Shown here: one piece after another, positions 1-7,141 of the stretch
Position numbering within the stretch: position 1 is the stretch's first letter
Layout of the letters: every line of letters starts with the position of its first letter
NCBI GenBank assembly: GCA_004556545.1
Contig: SFGO01000044.1
Span: 1 to 20,659 of the forward strand
Direction of reading: 5' to 3'
Source of the DNA: Clostridiales bacterium
Lineage (GTDB): Bacteria > Bacillota > Clostridia > Christensenellales > Aristaeellaceae
Length of the DNA stretch: 20,659 bases
Program-made: the position numbers and the translations under genes
Notes under the pieces: model-generated
What the model was told of the DNA's origin: nothing
The model's input: the letters and a program-made list of their open reading frames with translations, nothing else
Database searches by the model: none

Positions 1-87
1 TGCACACTTTTCTTTCGCCACCGAAAGAAAAGTGTGAGCGCCCCTTGGGACGGCCAGTCCCAATCCGCGCCGGAGTCGGCGCGTCAG
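1..87. repeat. Terminal inverted repeat, left copy
   Basis: These 87 bases match the reverse complement of 20548-20634 with one mismatch by eye (CCCAAT here against CCCTAT there). The outer part is a perfect 15-bp hairpin (arms 3-17 and 22-36, loop CCAC), and the inner part ends in the first core GGAGTCGGCGCGTCA. The match begins exactly at base 1, so the repeat may continue outside the window. Confidence 0.92.
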
Positions 88-480
88 GCCCCGCCGGGGG
101 CGGGGTATGCGCCTGCGGGCGCACCAAAGGGCTTTCCGCTCGCCCTTTGGAAACCTTCGGTTCGCCCCTCGAAACAATAGAGCGCCCCGTAGGGCTGCAA
201 GCCCTGCTCCTGCGCCGGAGTCGGCGCGTCAAGCCCCGCCGGGGGCAGGAAGGTGCGCCTGCGGGCGCACTGGGGGCTTTCCTCGGGGCAAACAATCGGC
301 GCAGCCCGCACTGCCGTGCGCTCCGCTTGTTGTTTGCCTGAACTCCGGGTCGCTAACCGCCTTCGGCGGTTGTGCCCACTGGGCACGCGCTTCCCTTCGT
401 TCCCCCAATAGAGCGCCCCATGGGGCTGCAAGCCCTCTCCCCACGCCGGAGTCGGCGCGTCAGACCCCGTTCGCGAAAAC
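1..480. repeat. Left GC-rich repeat module, gene-free
   Basis: This stretch is built from shuffled short blocks and holds no credible gene. The core GGAGTCGGCGCGTCA occurs three times in direct orientation, starting at 72, 217 and 448. Each copy is preceded by CGCC or GCGCC, so it forms a small hairpin, and followed by a CCCC-rich run. Two copies are preceded by a shared block containing AGAGCGCCCC and AGGGCT-gca-AGCCCT (or the GGGGCT variant). Perfect triloop hairpins occur at 355-371 (arms AACCGCC/GGCGGTT) and 372-386 (arms GTGCCC/GGGCAC). The same core occurs three times in inverted orientation at the right end of the window. Open frames crossing the region are low-complexity and conflict with the repeat structure, so I do not call genes. 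Confidence 0.85.
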
Positions 481-516
481 TTCCCAAATTCCGTCTGCGG
501 AAGGTGACGAAAAAAC

Positions 517-545
517 TTGACAAACCATTTGACCAATCGTATAAT
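517..545 (+). promoter_or_regulatory. Consensus sigma-A promoter for DUF177-rpmF
   Basis: A perfect -35 TTGACA (517-522) and a perfect -10 TATAAT (540-545) are separated by 17 bp. Transcription would start near 552, giving a leader of about 25 bases before the DUF177 start at 576. The promoter sits directly downstream of the left repeat module, in locally AT-richer DNA. Confidence 0.9.
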
Positions 546-575
546 ACAAAATGGTCACGCTACAAGGAGGATGCT

Positions 576-1079
576 ATGGAACTGGATGTTTCAAAAGGAT
601 TTTTGAAGCCCGCCGAGGCCTTCCCCTTTGAAGCGGAGGTCGTTCTCCCGCCTCAGGAGGTGAACGGCGAAACCGTTTCTTTCGATCCGGTGGCGCTGCA
701 GGGCACCTACACCGTCTACGACGGTACAGTGAAGCTGGAGGGCGAATTGGAAACGGCCGCTCATGCCCGGTGCGCGCTGTGTATGCAGCCCACGGACTTC
801 CCCGTCCATGTGAAGTTCTCCGAGAATTTCCGCAAGGATGCGGACGAAATGGAGGACGAGTTTTTCCGTTTCGAGGGCAAGAAAGTGCCGTTGGATCACA
901 TGACGCTGACGCTGGTCGTGCTGGAGCTGCCCATGCGCTTTGAGTGCAGAGAGGGCTGCCCCGGAAGCGAGGAGCTTCAGGCGTGGAACGAAAACAACCC
1001 CGTAAGCTCGAACGACGCGGGAGCGTCCACTCAGCACCCCTTCGAGGCGTTGCGGAGCTTGCTAGAACCCCGGGAGTAA
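576..1079 (+). CDS. DUF177 (YceD-like) protein upstream of rpmF
   Basis: This 167-residue protein matches the DUF177/YceD family, whose gene usually lies immediately upstream of rpmF. In plants and E. coli, members have been linked to 23S rRNA accumulation, but the molecular role is not settled. Two cysteine pairs are visible, C66-x2-C69 and C124-x3-C128, as in Firmicutes members, which suggests metal binding. The C-terminus HPFEALRSLLE is the usual family ending. The frame is open back to 372, but that stretch is repeat DNA and lies upstream of the promoter. The ATG at 576 has AAGGAGG at 564-570 with five-base spacing, so I take it as the start. rpmF follows after 52 bases. Confidence 0.85.
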   Translation: MELDVSKGFLKPAEAFPFEAEVVLPPQEVNGETVSFDPVALQGTYTVYDGTVKLEGELETAAHARCALCMQPTDFPVHVKFSENFRKDADEMEDEFFRFEGKKVPLDHMTLTLVVLELPMRFECREGCPGSEELQAWNENNPVSSNDAGASTQHPFEALRSLLEPRE

Positions 1080-1131
1080 CCCGGAAAGGCCGTCTTCATG
1101 ATGGCGCAGGACGATTCGAGGAGGTGTAACA

Positions 1132-1326
1132 ATGGCTCTTCCCAAGGGAAAAATTTCCAAGGCTCGTGGTCGCAGCCGTCGCGCAAACTGGAAGCTGACC
1201 CTGCCCGGCATCGTCGAATGCCCGCAGTGCCACGAAAAGAAGCTCGCCCACCGCGTGTGCAAGAACTGCGGCTACTATAAGGGCGTGCAGGTCATCGACA
1301 TGACCGAAAAGCAGGAAAAGGCCTGA
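1132..1326 (+). CDS. rpmF: 50S ribosomal protein L32
   Basis: This 64-residue protein is ribosomal protein L32 (bL32) of the large subunit. The N-terminus MALPKGKISKARGRSRRA is the typical basic tail. Four cysteines, C30-x2-C33 and C43-x2-C46, form the zinc ribbon, so this is the zinc-binding form and not the cysteine-free paralogue. GAGGAGGTG just upstream is a strong ribosome site. It forms an operon with the DUF177 gene. In many bacteria plsX and fabH follow rpmF; here a hairpin and a T-box follow instead. Confidence 0.97.
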   Translation: MALPKGKISKARGRSRRANWKLTLPGIVECPQCHEKKLAHRVCKNCGYYKGVQVIDMTEKQEKA

Positions 1327-1347
1327 TGACCTCTTCCGCTATTGCTG

Positions 1348-1380
1348 CATAGGGCTGCTGGAGTTCCAGACAGCCCTATG
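1348..1380 (+). terminator. Hairpin after rpmF, probable terminator
   Basis: Perfect 10-bp arms CATAGGGCTG (1348-1357) and CAGCCCTATG (1371-1380) enclose a further CTGGA/TCCAG stem. The following GGTTCTTA is a poor U-tract, so termination may be partial. The hairpin lies 22 bases after the rpmF stop codon and just before the T-box leader. Confidence 0.5.
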
Positions 1381-1387
1381 GTTCTTA

Positions 1388-1650
1388 CCCGAAGAACGGG
1401 AGGAGTACCCCGGACGGCGCCTTAGAGAGAGCTGCTCACCGGCTGAAAGGCGGCTTGGATGCATCGGATGGGGGAAGGTCGCCCGGGAGGGCGCGGGATG
1501 AAGGAAACGGACGTTTCTTAGTTTCGCCGTGGGCGCACGTTACAGCGCGGAAAGGCGTTTTTTTGCTGCGGAAATGCGGCAAAAGAATCGCGAAATAAGG
1601 TGGTACCACGGAGCCGCTCCGTCCTTTGCTGAGGACGGGGCGGCTTTTGC
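1388..1650 (+). promoter_or_regulatory. T-box riboswitch, valine-specific, upstream of valS
   Basis: Stem I carries AGTA (1404-1407) on its 5' side and GAA followed by G and GTC (1478-1480) on its 3' side. This is the loop-E/specifier arrangement of T-boxes and gives a valine GUC specifier followed by a purine. CCCC (1408-1411) can pair with the GGGG near 1470. The distal part contains AGAGAG and GGCTGAAA, typical of Stem I. The antiterminator core GGTGGTACCACG is at 1599-1610. Its TGGT can pair with ACCA of tRNA-Val, whose discriminator base is A. An intrinsic terminator follows. Uncharged tRNA-Val should favour read-through into valS. No clear separate promoter was found. Confidence 0.92.
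1613..1648 (+). terminator. T-box-regulated intrinsic terminator
   Basis: Arms GCCGCTCCGTCC (1613-1624) and GGACGGGGCGGC (1633-1644) pair over 12 bp with one G-U wobble. The loop has eight bases, and TTTT follows at 1645-1648. The 5' arm is the sequence just after the T-box core, as expected for a terminator that competes with the antiterminator. The leader from 1651 to 1840 is A-rich and has no other recognised element. Confidence 0.9.
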
Positions 1651-1840
1651 CGTTGAACGGCTCTTTCTGCGAATCAGCCGGAGGGGCGCGGACAACGGTT
1701 CTGAAAAACAGAAAAATAAAAAACAAGAAAACAGAAGACCCCGGCGTCCCGAACACGCCCGGTCCGGGAGCAAGGGAAACCATACCAAAGCCCGGGCAGC
1801 GCAGCCAAACAGCGCAACCAATAGGAAAGGATGACAGAAA

Positions 1841-4492
1841 ATGGCTGAGAATCAGGAATTCACCATGGAAAAGGTGTACAATCCTCAGCAGATCGAGGAT
1901 AAGCTCTACAAAATGTGGGAGGACAGCGGCGCATTCGTGGCGCACCGCGTGGAGGGCAAAAAGCCCTTTACCATCGTCATGCCGCCGCCCAACATCACCG
2001 GCCAGCTGCATATGGGCCATGCCATGGACTGCCTTTTGCAGGATGCGCCGATCCGTTACCACCGCATGAAGGGCGACCCCACCCTGTGGTTGCCCGGCAC
2101 GGACCATGCCTCCATCGCCACGGAGGTGAAGGTGGTGGACGCTATGGCCAAAGAGGGCCTGACCAAGGAGATGGTGGGCCGCGAAGGCTTTTTAGAGCGC
2201 GCGTGGGCATGGAAAAAGGAATACGGCGGACGGATCAACCGCCAGCAGCGCCGTCTGGGCGCCAGCTGCGACTGGAGCCGGGAGCGCTTCACCATGGACG
2301 AGGGCTGCAACGAGGCCGTGCGCGAGGTGTTCGTGCGCCTGTATGAAAAGGGCCTGATCTACCGGGGCAACCGCATCATCAACTGGTGCCCCGAATGCCA
2401 GACCGCTCTGTCCGACGCGGAAGTGGAATATGAGGAGCAGGCCAGCCATCTGTGGCACATCCGCTACCCCGGCGCGGACGGCAGCGAGGGTGTAATCGTG
2501 GCGACCACTCGCCCCGAGACCATGCTGGGCGATACCGGCGTGGCCGTGAACCCCAACGACGAGCGCTACACCGATCTGGTGGGCAAAAAGGTCATTCTGC
2601 CGCTGGTGAACCGGGAGATCCCCGTGGTGGCCGACGATTATGTGGACATGGAGTTCGGCACCGGCGCGGTGAAGATGACCCCCGCTCACGACCCCAACGA
2701 CTTTGAGGTGGGCAAGCGCCACAATCTGGAGGTCATCCGCGTCACCAATGACGACGGCACCATGAACCGCAATGCGGGCAAGTTCGAGGGCATGACCGCC
2801 ATGGAATGCCGCGAGGCCGTGGTGAAGGAGCTGCAGGAGCTGGGCCTGATGGTGAAGATCGAGGACTACACCCACAACGTGGGCACCTGCTACCGCTGCC
2901 ATCACACCGTAGACCCCGTGACCAGCACCCAGTGGTTCGTGAAGATGGAGCCGCTGGCCAAGCCCGCCATCGAGGCGGTGCGCTCCGGCAAGGTGCAGTT
3001 CGTGCCGGAACGCTTCTCCAAGACCTACTTTAACTGGATGGAAAACATCCGCGACTGGTGCATCAGCCGTCAGCTGTGGTGGGGCCATCGGATCCCCGCC
3101 TATTACTGCGATGAATGCGGCGAGACCGTCGTCAGCAAGGATGCGCCTGAAAAGTGCCCCAAGTGCGGCTGCACCCATCTCCATCAGGACGAGGACGTGC
3201 TGGATACCTGGTTCTCTTCCGCTCTGTGGCCCTTCTCCACGCTGGGCTGGCCGCATGAAACCGAGGATCTGAAATACTTCTATCCCACCAGCATGCTGGT
3301 GACCGGCTATGACATTATCTTCTTCTGGGTAGCGCGGATGATCTTCTCCGGCATCGAGCAGATGGGCGAGCCGCCCTTCCACACCGTGCTGATTCACGGC
3401 CTGGTGCGCGACGCGCAGGGCCGCAAGATGTCCAAGAGCCTGGGCAACGGCGTGGATCCGCTGGAAATCATCGACAAGTACGGCGCGGACGCGCTGCGCT
3501 TCTCGCTGGCCATGGGCGTCAGCCCCGGAAACGATACCCGTTATTCCGACGAGAAGGTGGAAAGCGCCCGGAATTTCGCCAATAAGGTGTGGAACGCTTC
3601 CCGCTTCGTGCTGATGAACACCCAGACCCGGGAAACCATCAACCCCGCCAAGCTGCTTCTGCCCGATCAGTGGATACTGTCCCGCCTGAACCGCACCATC
3701 GCCGAGGTGTCCGCCCATATGGAGGACGGCGATTTCGGCATCGCGGCCCAGAACCTTTACGATTTTGCATGGAGCGAGTTCTGCGACTGGTACATCGAGC
3801 TGAGCAAGGGCCGGCTGATGGGCGAGGACGAGGAGCAGAAGCAGAACGTACGCGCGGTGCTGCTGTATGTGCTGGAAGGCCTGCTGAAACTGCTGCATCC
3901 CTTCATGCCCTTCCTGACCGAGGAAGTGTACCAGTACCTGCCGGAGCATGACGGCATGCTGATCCTGGCTCATTGGCCCGAGGTCAAGCCCGAATACGAC
4001 TTCCCCAAGGAAGCCCGGCAGATGGAGGGCCTGATGGAGGTCATCCGCTCCGTGCGCAACCTGCGGGCGGAGATGAACGTGCAGGCAGGCAAGCGCACCC
4101 ATATCGTCCTGATCCCTGAAGAGGGCTGGGAAGAAACGCTGGCCATGGCGGAGCCCTATCTGCAGCGCATGGCCTATGCCAGCACCGTGGAGCTGGGCGG
4201 CAAGGAGGCACTGGCCGGTCAGAAGGTGGTCAGCGCCGTGTGCGCCGCAGGCGAGATCCGCATTCCGCTGGGCGATCTGGTGGACATTGACAAGGAAATC
4301 GCCCGTCTGGAAAAGGAACAGAAGAATCTGCAGGGCGAAATTGCCCGGGCCAGCGGCAAGCTGAACAACCCCGGCTTCCTGAACAAGGCCCCCGCCAATC
4401 TGGTGGAGCAGGAGAAGGAAAAGCTGAAGGTGAACGAAAGCAAGCTGCAGGCGCTGGAAGCCCGCATCGCCGACCTGAAGGCGGGCGTCTGA
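1841..4492 (+). CDS. valS: Valyl-tRNA synthetase
   Basis: This cytosolic class I synthetase charges tRNA-Val. The protein has 883 residues, usual for the family. The HIGH motif appears as HMGH at residues 57-60 after PPPNITGQL, and KMSKS is at 529-533. TTRPETMLGDTGV marks the editing (CP1) domain that removes mischarged threonine. Two CxxC pairs (CDEC and CPKC) follow WWGHRIPAYY and form a zinc knuckle. The last 70 or so residues are a charged coiled coil, the ValRS tRNA-binding arm. AGGAAAGG precedes the ATG at 1841 by ten bases; a later ATG at 1865 is possible but less well spaced. A valine T-box lies in its leader. Its stop overlaps the next start by one base. Confidence 0.98.
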   Translation: MAENQEFTMEKVYNPQQIEDKLYKMWEDSGAFVAHRVEGKKPFTIVMPPPNITGQLHMGHAMDCLLQDAPIRYHRMKGDPTLWLPGTDHASIATEVKVVDAMAKEGLTKEMVGREGFLERAWAWKKEYGGRINRQQRRLGASCDWSRERFTMDEGCNEAVREVFVRLYEKGLIYRGNRIINWCPECQTALSDAEVEYEEQASHLWHIRYPGADGSEGVIVATTRPETMLGDTGVAVNPNDERYTDLVGKKVILPLVNREIPVVADDYVDMEFGTGAVKMTPAHDPNDFEVGKRHNLEVIRVTNDDGTMNRNAGKFEGMTAMECREAVVKELQELGLMVKIEDYTHNVGTCYRCHHTVDPVTSTQWFVKMEPLAKPAIEAVRSGKVQFVPERFSKTYFNWMENIRDWCISRQLWWGHRIPAYYCDECGETVVSKDAPEKCPKCGCTHLHQDEDVLDTWFSSALWPFSTLGWPHETEDLKYFYPTSMLVTGYDIIFFWVARMIFSGIEQMGEPPFHTVLIHGLVRDAQGRKMSKSLGNGVDPLEIIDKYGADALRFSLAMGVSPGNDTRYSDEKVESARNFANKVWNASRFVLMNTQTRETINPAKLLLPDQWILSRLNRTIAEVSAHMEDGDFGIAAQNLYDFAWSEFCDWYIELSKGRLMGEDEEQKQNVRAVLLYVLEGLLKLLHPFMPFLTEEVYQYLPEHDGMLILAHWPEVKPEYDFPKEARQMEGLMEVIRSVRNLRAEMNVQAGKRTHIVLIPEEGWEETLAMAEPYLQRMAYASTVELGGKEALAGQKVVSAVCAAGEIRIPLGDLVDIDKEIARLEKEQKNLQGEIARASGKLNNPGFLNKAPANLVEQEKEKLKVNESKLQALEARIADLKAGV

Positions 4493-5130
4493 TGGAGGTT
4501 CTGCTGGGAACCACCAACCCTTCCAAGGTGAGCATGTTTGAGCGCTGGCTGGAAGGCGAGGACGTTCATTTTCTCACCTTAAGCGAGGTCGCGGTTCCGG
4601 GTGAACCGGAGGAGACCGGAAACCGTCCGGGAGAAAACGCCCGCCGGAAGGCGGAGTATTACGGACGGTATGCCGATTACGTGATCTGCAACGATTCCGG
4701 GCTGTATCTGACCGGGCTTCCCATGGAGGACGCCCGGCAGCCCGGTCTGCACATCCGCACGCCGGGCGGCGCGGCGCACCGGCTGGATGATGAAGAAATG
4801 ATCGCCTATTACACCGGGCTGGCCCATTCGCTGGGCGGAAGGGTGCGGGCCTGCTACGTCAGCGGGTTTGCGGTCAAAACGCCGCAGGCGGTGTACCTGT
4901 ATGAAGAAAGCATCGGGGAGCTGGCGGAGCAGGCTTTCTGGCTGACGGATACGCCGTGCGCCGAACGCCGCCCCGGCTGGCCGCTGGATTCGCTGTCCCT
5001 GTACAAAGACGGCAAAACCTCCTTTCTCGACCCGAACCCGCCGGAATGGCTGAAGGGCGGAGATCGAAACCTGAACCGCTGCATTGCTTTTCTGAAAGAA
5101 TCTCTGGGGCTTCAGCCCCGGAGCGAATAA
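4492..5130 (+). CDS. Divergent Ham1/RdgB-like non-canonical purine NTP pyrophosphatase
   Basis: The 212-residue protein resembles the ITPase/Ham1 family, which hydrolyses dITP, XTP and similar nucleotides to monophosphates. Family-like features are GTTNPSK (6-12, phosphate-binding), ENARRKA (48-54) and NDSG (67-70). The C-terminal half is unusual. The expected G-FGYDP-F segment and the terminal K-x-x-SHR motif are not visible; it ends instead in a region rich in W, P and charged residues. Activity is therefore uncertain. The ATG overlaps the valS TGA as TGATG, so translation is probably coupled. A different nucleotide or housecleaning substrate is possible. Confidence 0.7.
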   Translation: MEVLLGTTNPSKVSMFERWLEGEDVHFLTLSEVAVPGEPEETGNRPGENARRKAEYYGRYADYVICNDSGLYLTGLPMEDARQPGLHIRTPGGAAHRLDDEEMIAYYTGLAHSLGGRVRACYVSGFAVKTPQAVYLYEESIGELAEQAFWLTDTPCAERRPGWPLDSLSLYKDGKTSFLDPNPPEWLKGGDRNLNRCIAFLKESLGLQPRSE

Positions 5131-5139
5131 GGAGTACCC

Positions 5140-6090
5140 ATGGAATTTCACCATATTCCCGTCCTGTTTGACGAAGTGATGGAATGGATGCAGCTCCGTG
5201 CCGACGGCGTGTATGCCGACGGCACGCTGGGCGGCGGCGGCCACAGTGAGGGCATTCTGCGCCTGTCCGGCGGTACGGCCACGCTGTACGGCATCGACCG
5301 GGACGAGGACGCGATCCGCGCCGCCGGAGAACGCCTGAAAGGCTATCCCGGCTTTCATGCCATTCACGGCAATTTCCACGACGCGAAAGCGCTGCTGGCC
5401 GCCGCAGGCGCGCCGCCCCTTACCGGGGCCTTGCTGGACTTGGGCGTCAGCAGCCATCAGCTGGACGAGGGCGAGCGCGGTTTCAGCTATCATGAGGACG
5501 CGCCGCTGGATATGCGCATGGATCGGAGCGAGGGCCTGACGGCGGCGGAGTATCTGGCGCAGGTCACGCCGGAGGAATTCCGGCGGATCCTGACCGACTA
5601 CGGCGAGGAAAAATGGGCGGCCCGCATTGCGCAGATCTTTGCGGAAAAGCGGGCGCAGAAGCCCATTGAAACCACCGCCGATCTGGTGGCGGTGGTGGAC
5701 GCGGCCATTCCCAAGGCCGTGCGCCGGAAGGACGACGGCCACCCGGCCCGGCGAACCTTTCAGGCGGTGCGCATTGCGGTGAACGACGAGCTGGCCCCGC
5801 TGGAAAAAGCCCTGCGGGATTTTGTGGAGCTGCTGGCTCCCGGCGGGCGGCTGCTGGTCATCACCTTTCATTCGCTGGAAGACCGAATTGTGAAAAACAC
5901 CTTTCGGGCCATGCAGCATCCCTGCACCTGTCCGCCCAAGGCGCCCATCTGCACCTGCGGCAAGGTTCCGCTGGGCAAGGCGCTGGGAGGCGGCGGGGCA
6001 AAGCCGTCGAACCGGGAAGTGCAGGAGAACGTCCGGGCCCGCAGCGCCAAGCTGCGCATTTTCGAAAAAAACAGGGAAGAGGGGGAGTAA
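5140..6090 (+). CDS. rsmH: 16S rRNA (cytosine1402-N4)-methyltransferase RsmH
   Basis: RsmH (MraW) methylates N4 of C1402 in the ribosomal P-site of 16S rRNA, using S-adenosylmethionine. The protein has 316 residues, the normal length. It opens with HHIPVLFDEVM and has the SAM motif DGTLGGGGHS around residues 28-36. LDLGVSSHQLDEGERGFSY and ITFHSLEDRIVKN are family signatures, and the end RARSAKLRI is typical. AAGGAG lies five bases before the ATG. In most bacteria rsmH is the second gene of the dcw cell-division cluster, next to mraZ and ftsL; here it has neither neighbour and is followed three bases later by rsmI. Confidence 0.97.
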   Translation: MEFHHIPVLFDEVMEWMQLRADGVYADGTLGGGGHSEGILRLSGGTATLYGIDRDEDAIRAAGERLKGYPGFHAIHGNFHDAKALLAAAGAPPLTGALLDLGVSSHQLDEGERGFSYHEDAPLDMRMDRSEGLTAAEYLAQVTPEEFRRILTDYGEEKWAARIAQIFAEKRAQKPIETTADLVAVVDAAIPKAVRRKDDGHPARRTFQAVRIAVNDELAPLEKALRDFVELLAPGGRLLVITFHSLEDRIVKNTFRAMQHPCTCPPKAPICTCGKVPLGKALGGGGAKPSNREVQENVRARSAKLRIFEKNREEGE

Positions 6091-6093
6091 AGG

Positions 6094-6951
6094 ATGCCGA
6101 CGCTGTATGTGGTCGCCACGCCTATTGGCAATCTGAGCGACATGAGCCCCCGCGCCATTGAGACCCTGCGAAGCGTGCAGCTGATCGCCGCGGAGGACAC
6201 CCGCGTCACCATGAAGCTGCTGAACGCCTTTGACATTTCCACGCCGCTGACCAGCTGCCACGAACACAACGAACGCAGCAAGGCCGTTCAGATCGCGGAG
6301 CGGATGCTGGCCGAAAACATCGACGTGGCTGTGACCACGGACGCAGGCACTCCCTGCATCAGCGATCCCGGAAGCGTGCTGGTGCGGGAAGCCACGGAAC
6401 GGGGCATTCCGGCGGTGGCGGTTTCCGGCCCCACGGCCATGGCCTCGGCGCTCAGCGTCAGCGGCATGGACATTTCGGAATTCACCTTCTACGGCTTTCT
6501 GCCCCGGCAAAAGAACGAGCTGCGGGAGAAACTGACCGACATGGCCCGGCATTCGAAGATCGCCGTGGTGCACGAATCCCCGCACCGGGTCATCGAGCTT
6601 TTGCAGCAGGTACAGGCGGTGCTGCCCCACACCTTTGTCAGCGCCAGCTGCGACCTGACCAAGAAATTCGAGCAGACTCTCCGCGGCCCTGTGGAGCAGG
6701 TGCATCGTCTGCTGGAGGAAAATCCCAAGGCGGACAAGGGGGAGTACTGTCTCTGCCTGCGCTGGGCGGAGGAAGACATTCCCGCGCCGGAGACCGTCCG
6801 GGAAGACATTTCGCTGGAAGCCCGCCTATTCGACGGGCTGATTCGCGGGCTGTCCCTGCGGGAAAGCTCCGACGAGCTGATTGCCCGGGGAGAACGGAAG
6901 AACGCCGTAAAGGCCGCCGCCCTCCGGGTGAAGGAACGGCTGGGCGAGTGA
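6094..6951 (+). CDS. rsmI: 16S rRNA (cytidine1402-2'-O)-methyltransferase RsmI
   Basis: RsmI (YraL) is a tetrapyrrole-methylase-fold enzyme that methylates the 2'-O of C1402 of 16S rRNA. Its 285 residues match the family length. Visible signatures are VATPIGNLSDMSPRAIE near the N-terminus, AAEDTR, TDAGTPCISDPG, SGPTAMASAL and FYGFLPR. ESPHRVIELL follows, and the C-terminal helical domain ends in NAVKAAALRVKERL. The start is three bases after the rsmH stop, with GGGGGAGTAAAGG overlapping that stop codon as ribosome site. It therefore almost certainly shares the rsmH message. Confidence 0.97.
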   Translation: MPTLYVVATPIGNLSDMSPRAIETLRSVQLIAAEDTRVTMKLLNAFDISTPLTSCHEHNERSKAVQIAERMLAENIDVAVTTDAGTPCISDPGSVLVREATERGIPAVAVSGPTAMASALSVSGMDISEFTFYGFLPRQKNELREKLTDMARHSKIAVVHESPHRVIELLQQVQAVLPHTFVSASCDLTKKFEQTLRGPVEQVHRLLEENPKADKGEYCLCLRWAEEDIPAPETVREDISLEARLFDGLIRGLSLRESSDELIARGERKNAVKAAALRVKERLGE

Positions 6952-7141
6952 CGGGGAGGACGGTGGGAGAACGGTGGGAGGACGGTGGGGCGCTGCCCCA
7001 CGCCCCGGTTAAGGGCTTTGCCCTTAACAATCCCGACATTGCCCGTGCTTTGCACGGGCAAACAGAGTGTCAAAAAAGTGGAGGTGCAGGAGGCACTGCC
7101 TCCTGCCGGGTTTCAGGGCGGAGCCCTGAGGAGGAAATCCT
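6952..7141. repeat. Intergenic run of five triloop palindromes plus 11-bp tandem repeat
   Basis: The gap between rsmI and aroQ starts with an 11-bp tandem repeat (ACGGTGGGAGA at 6960, ACGGTGGGAGG at 6971, a partial third copy at 6982). Five perfect hairpins follow, each with a three-base loop closed by GC...GC: 6986-7000, 7008-7028, 7041-7059, 7086-7106 and 7113-7129. Loops are GCT, TTT, TTT, ACT and GGA. The last hairpin ends just before GAGGAGG, the aroQ ribosome site, and could affect its access. None has a clear U-tract, so simple termination is unlikely. Confidence 0.85.

Noticed and set aside
3..36. 15-bp hairpin at the window edge as an intrinsic terminator
   Set aside because: Neither copy is followed by a U-tract in the direction of a neighbouring gene; it is better treated as part of the repeat.
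2192..4102. 636-codon minus-strand frame opposite valS
   Set aside because: It is the antisense shadow of valS, with no family features and no ribosome site.
4579..6705. 708-codon minus-strand frame opposite the Ham1-like, rsmH and rsmI genes
   Set aside because: It spans three real genes in antisense and is His/Arg/Gly-rich shadow sequence.
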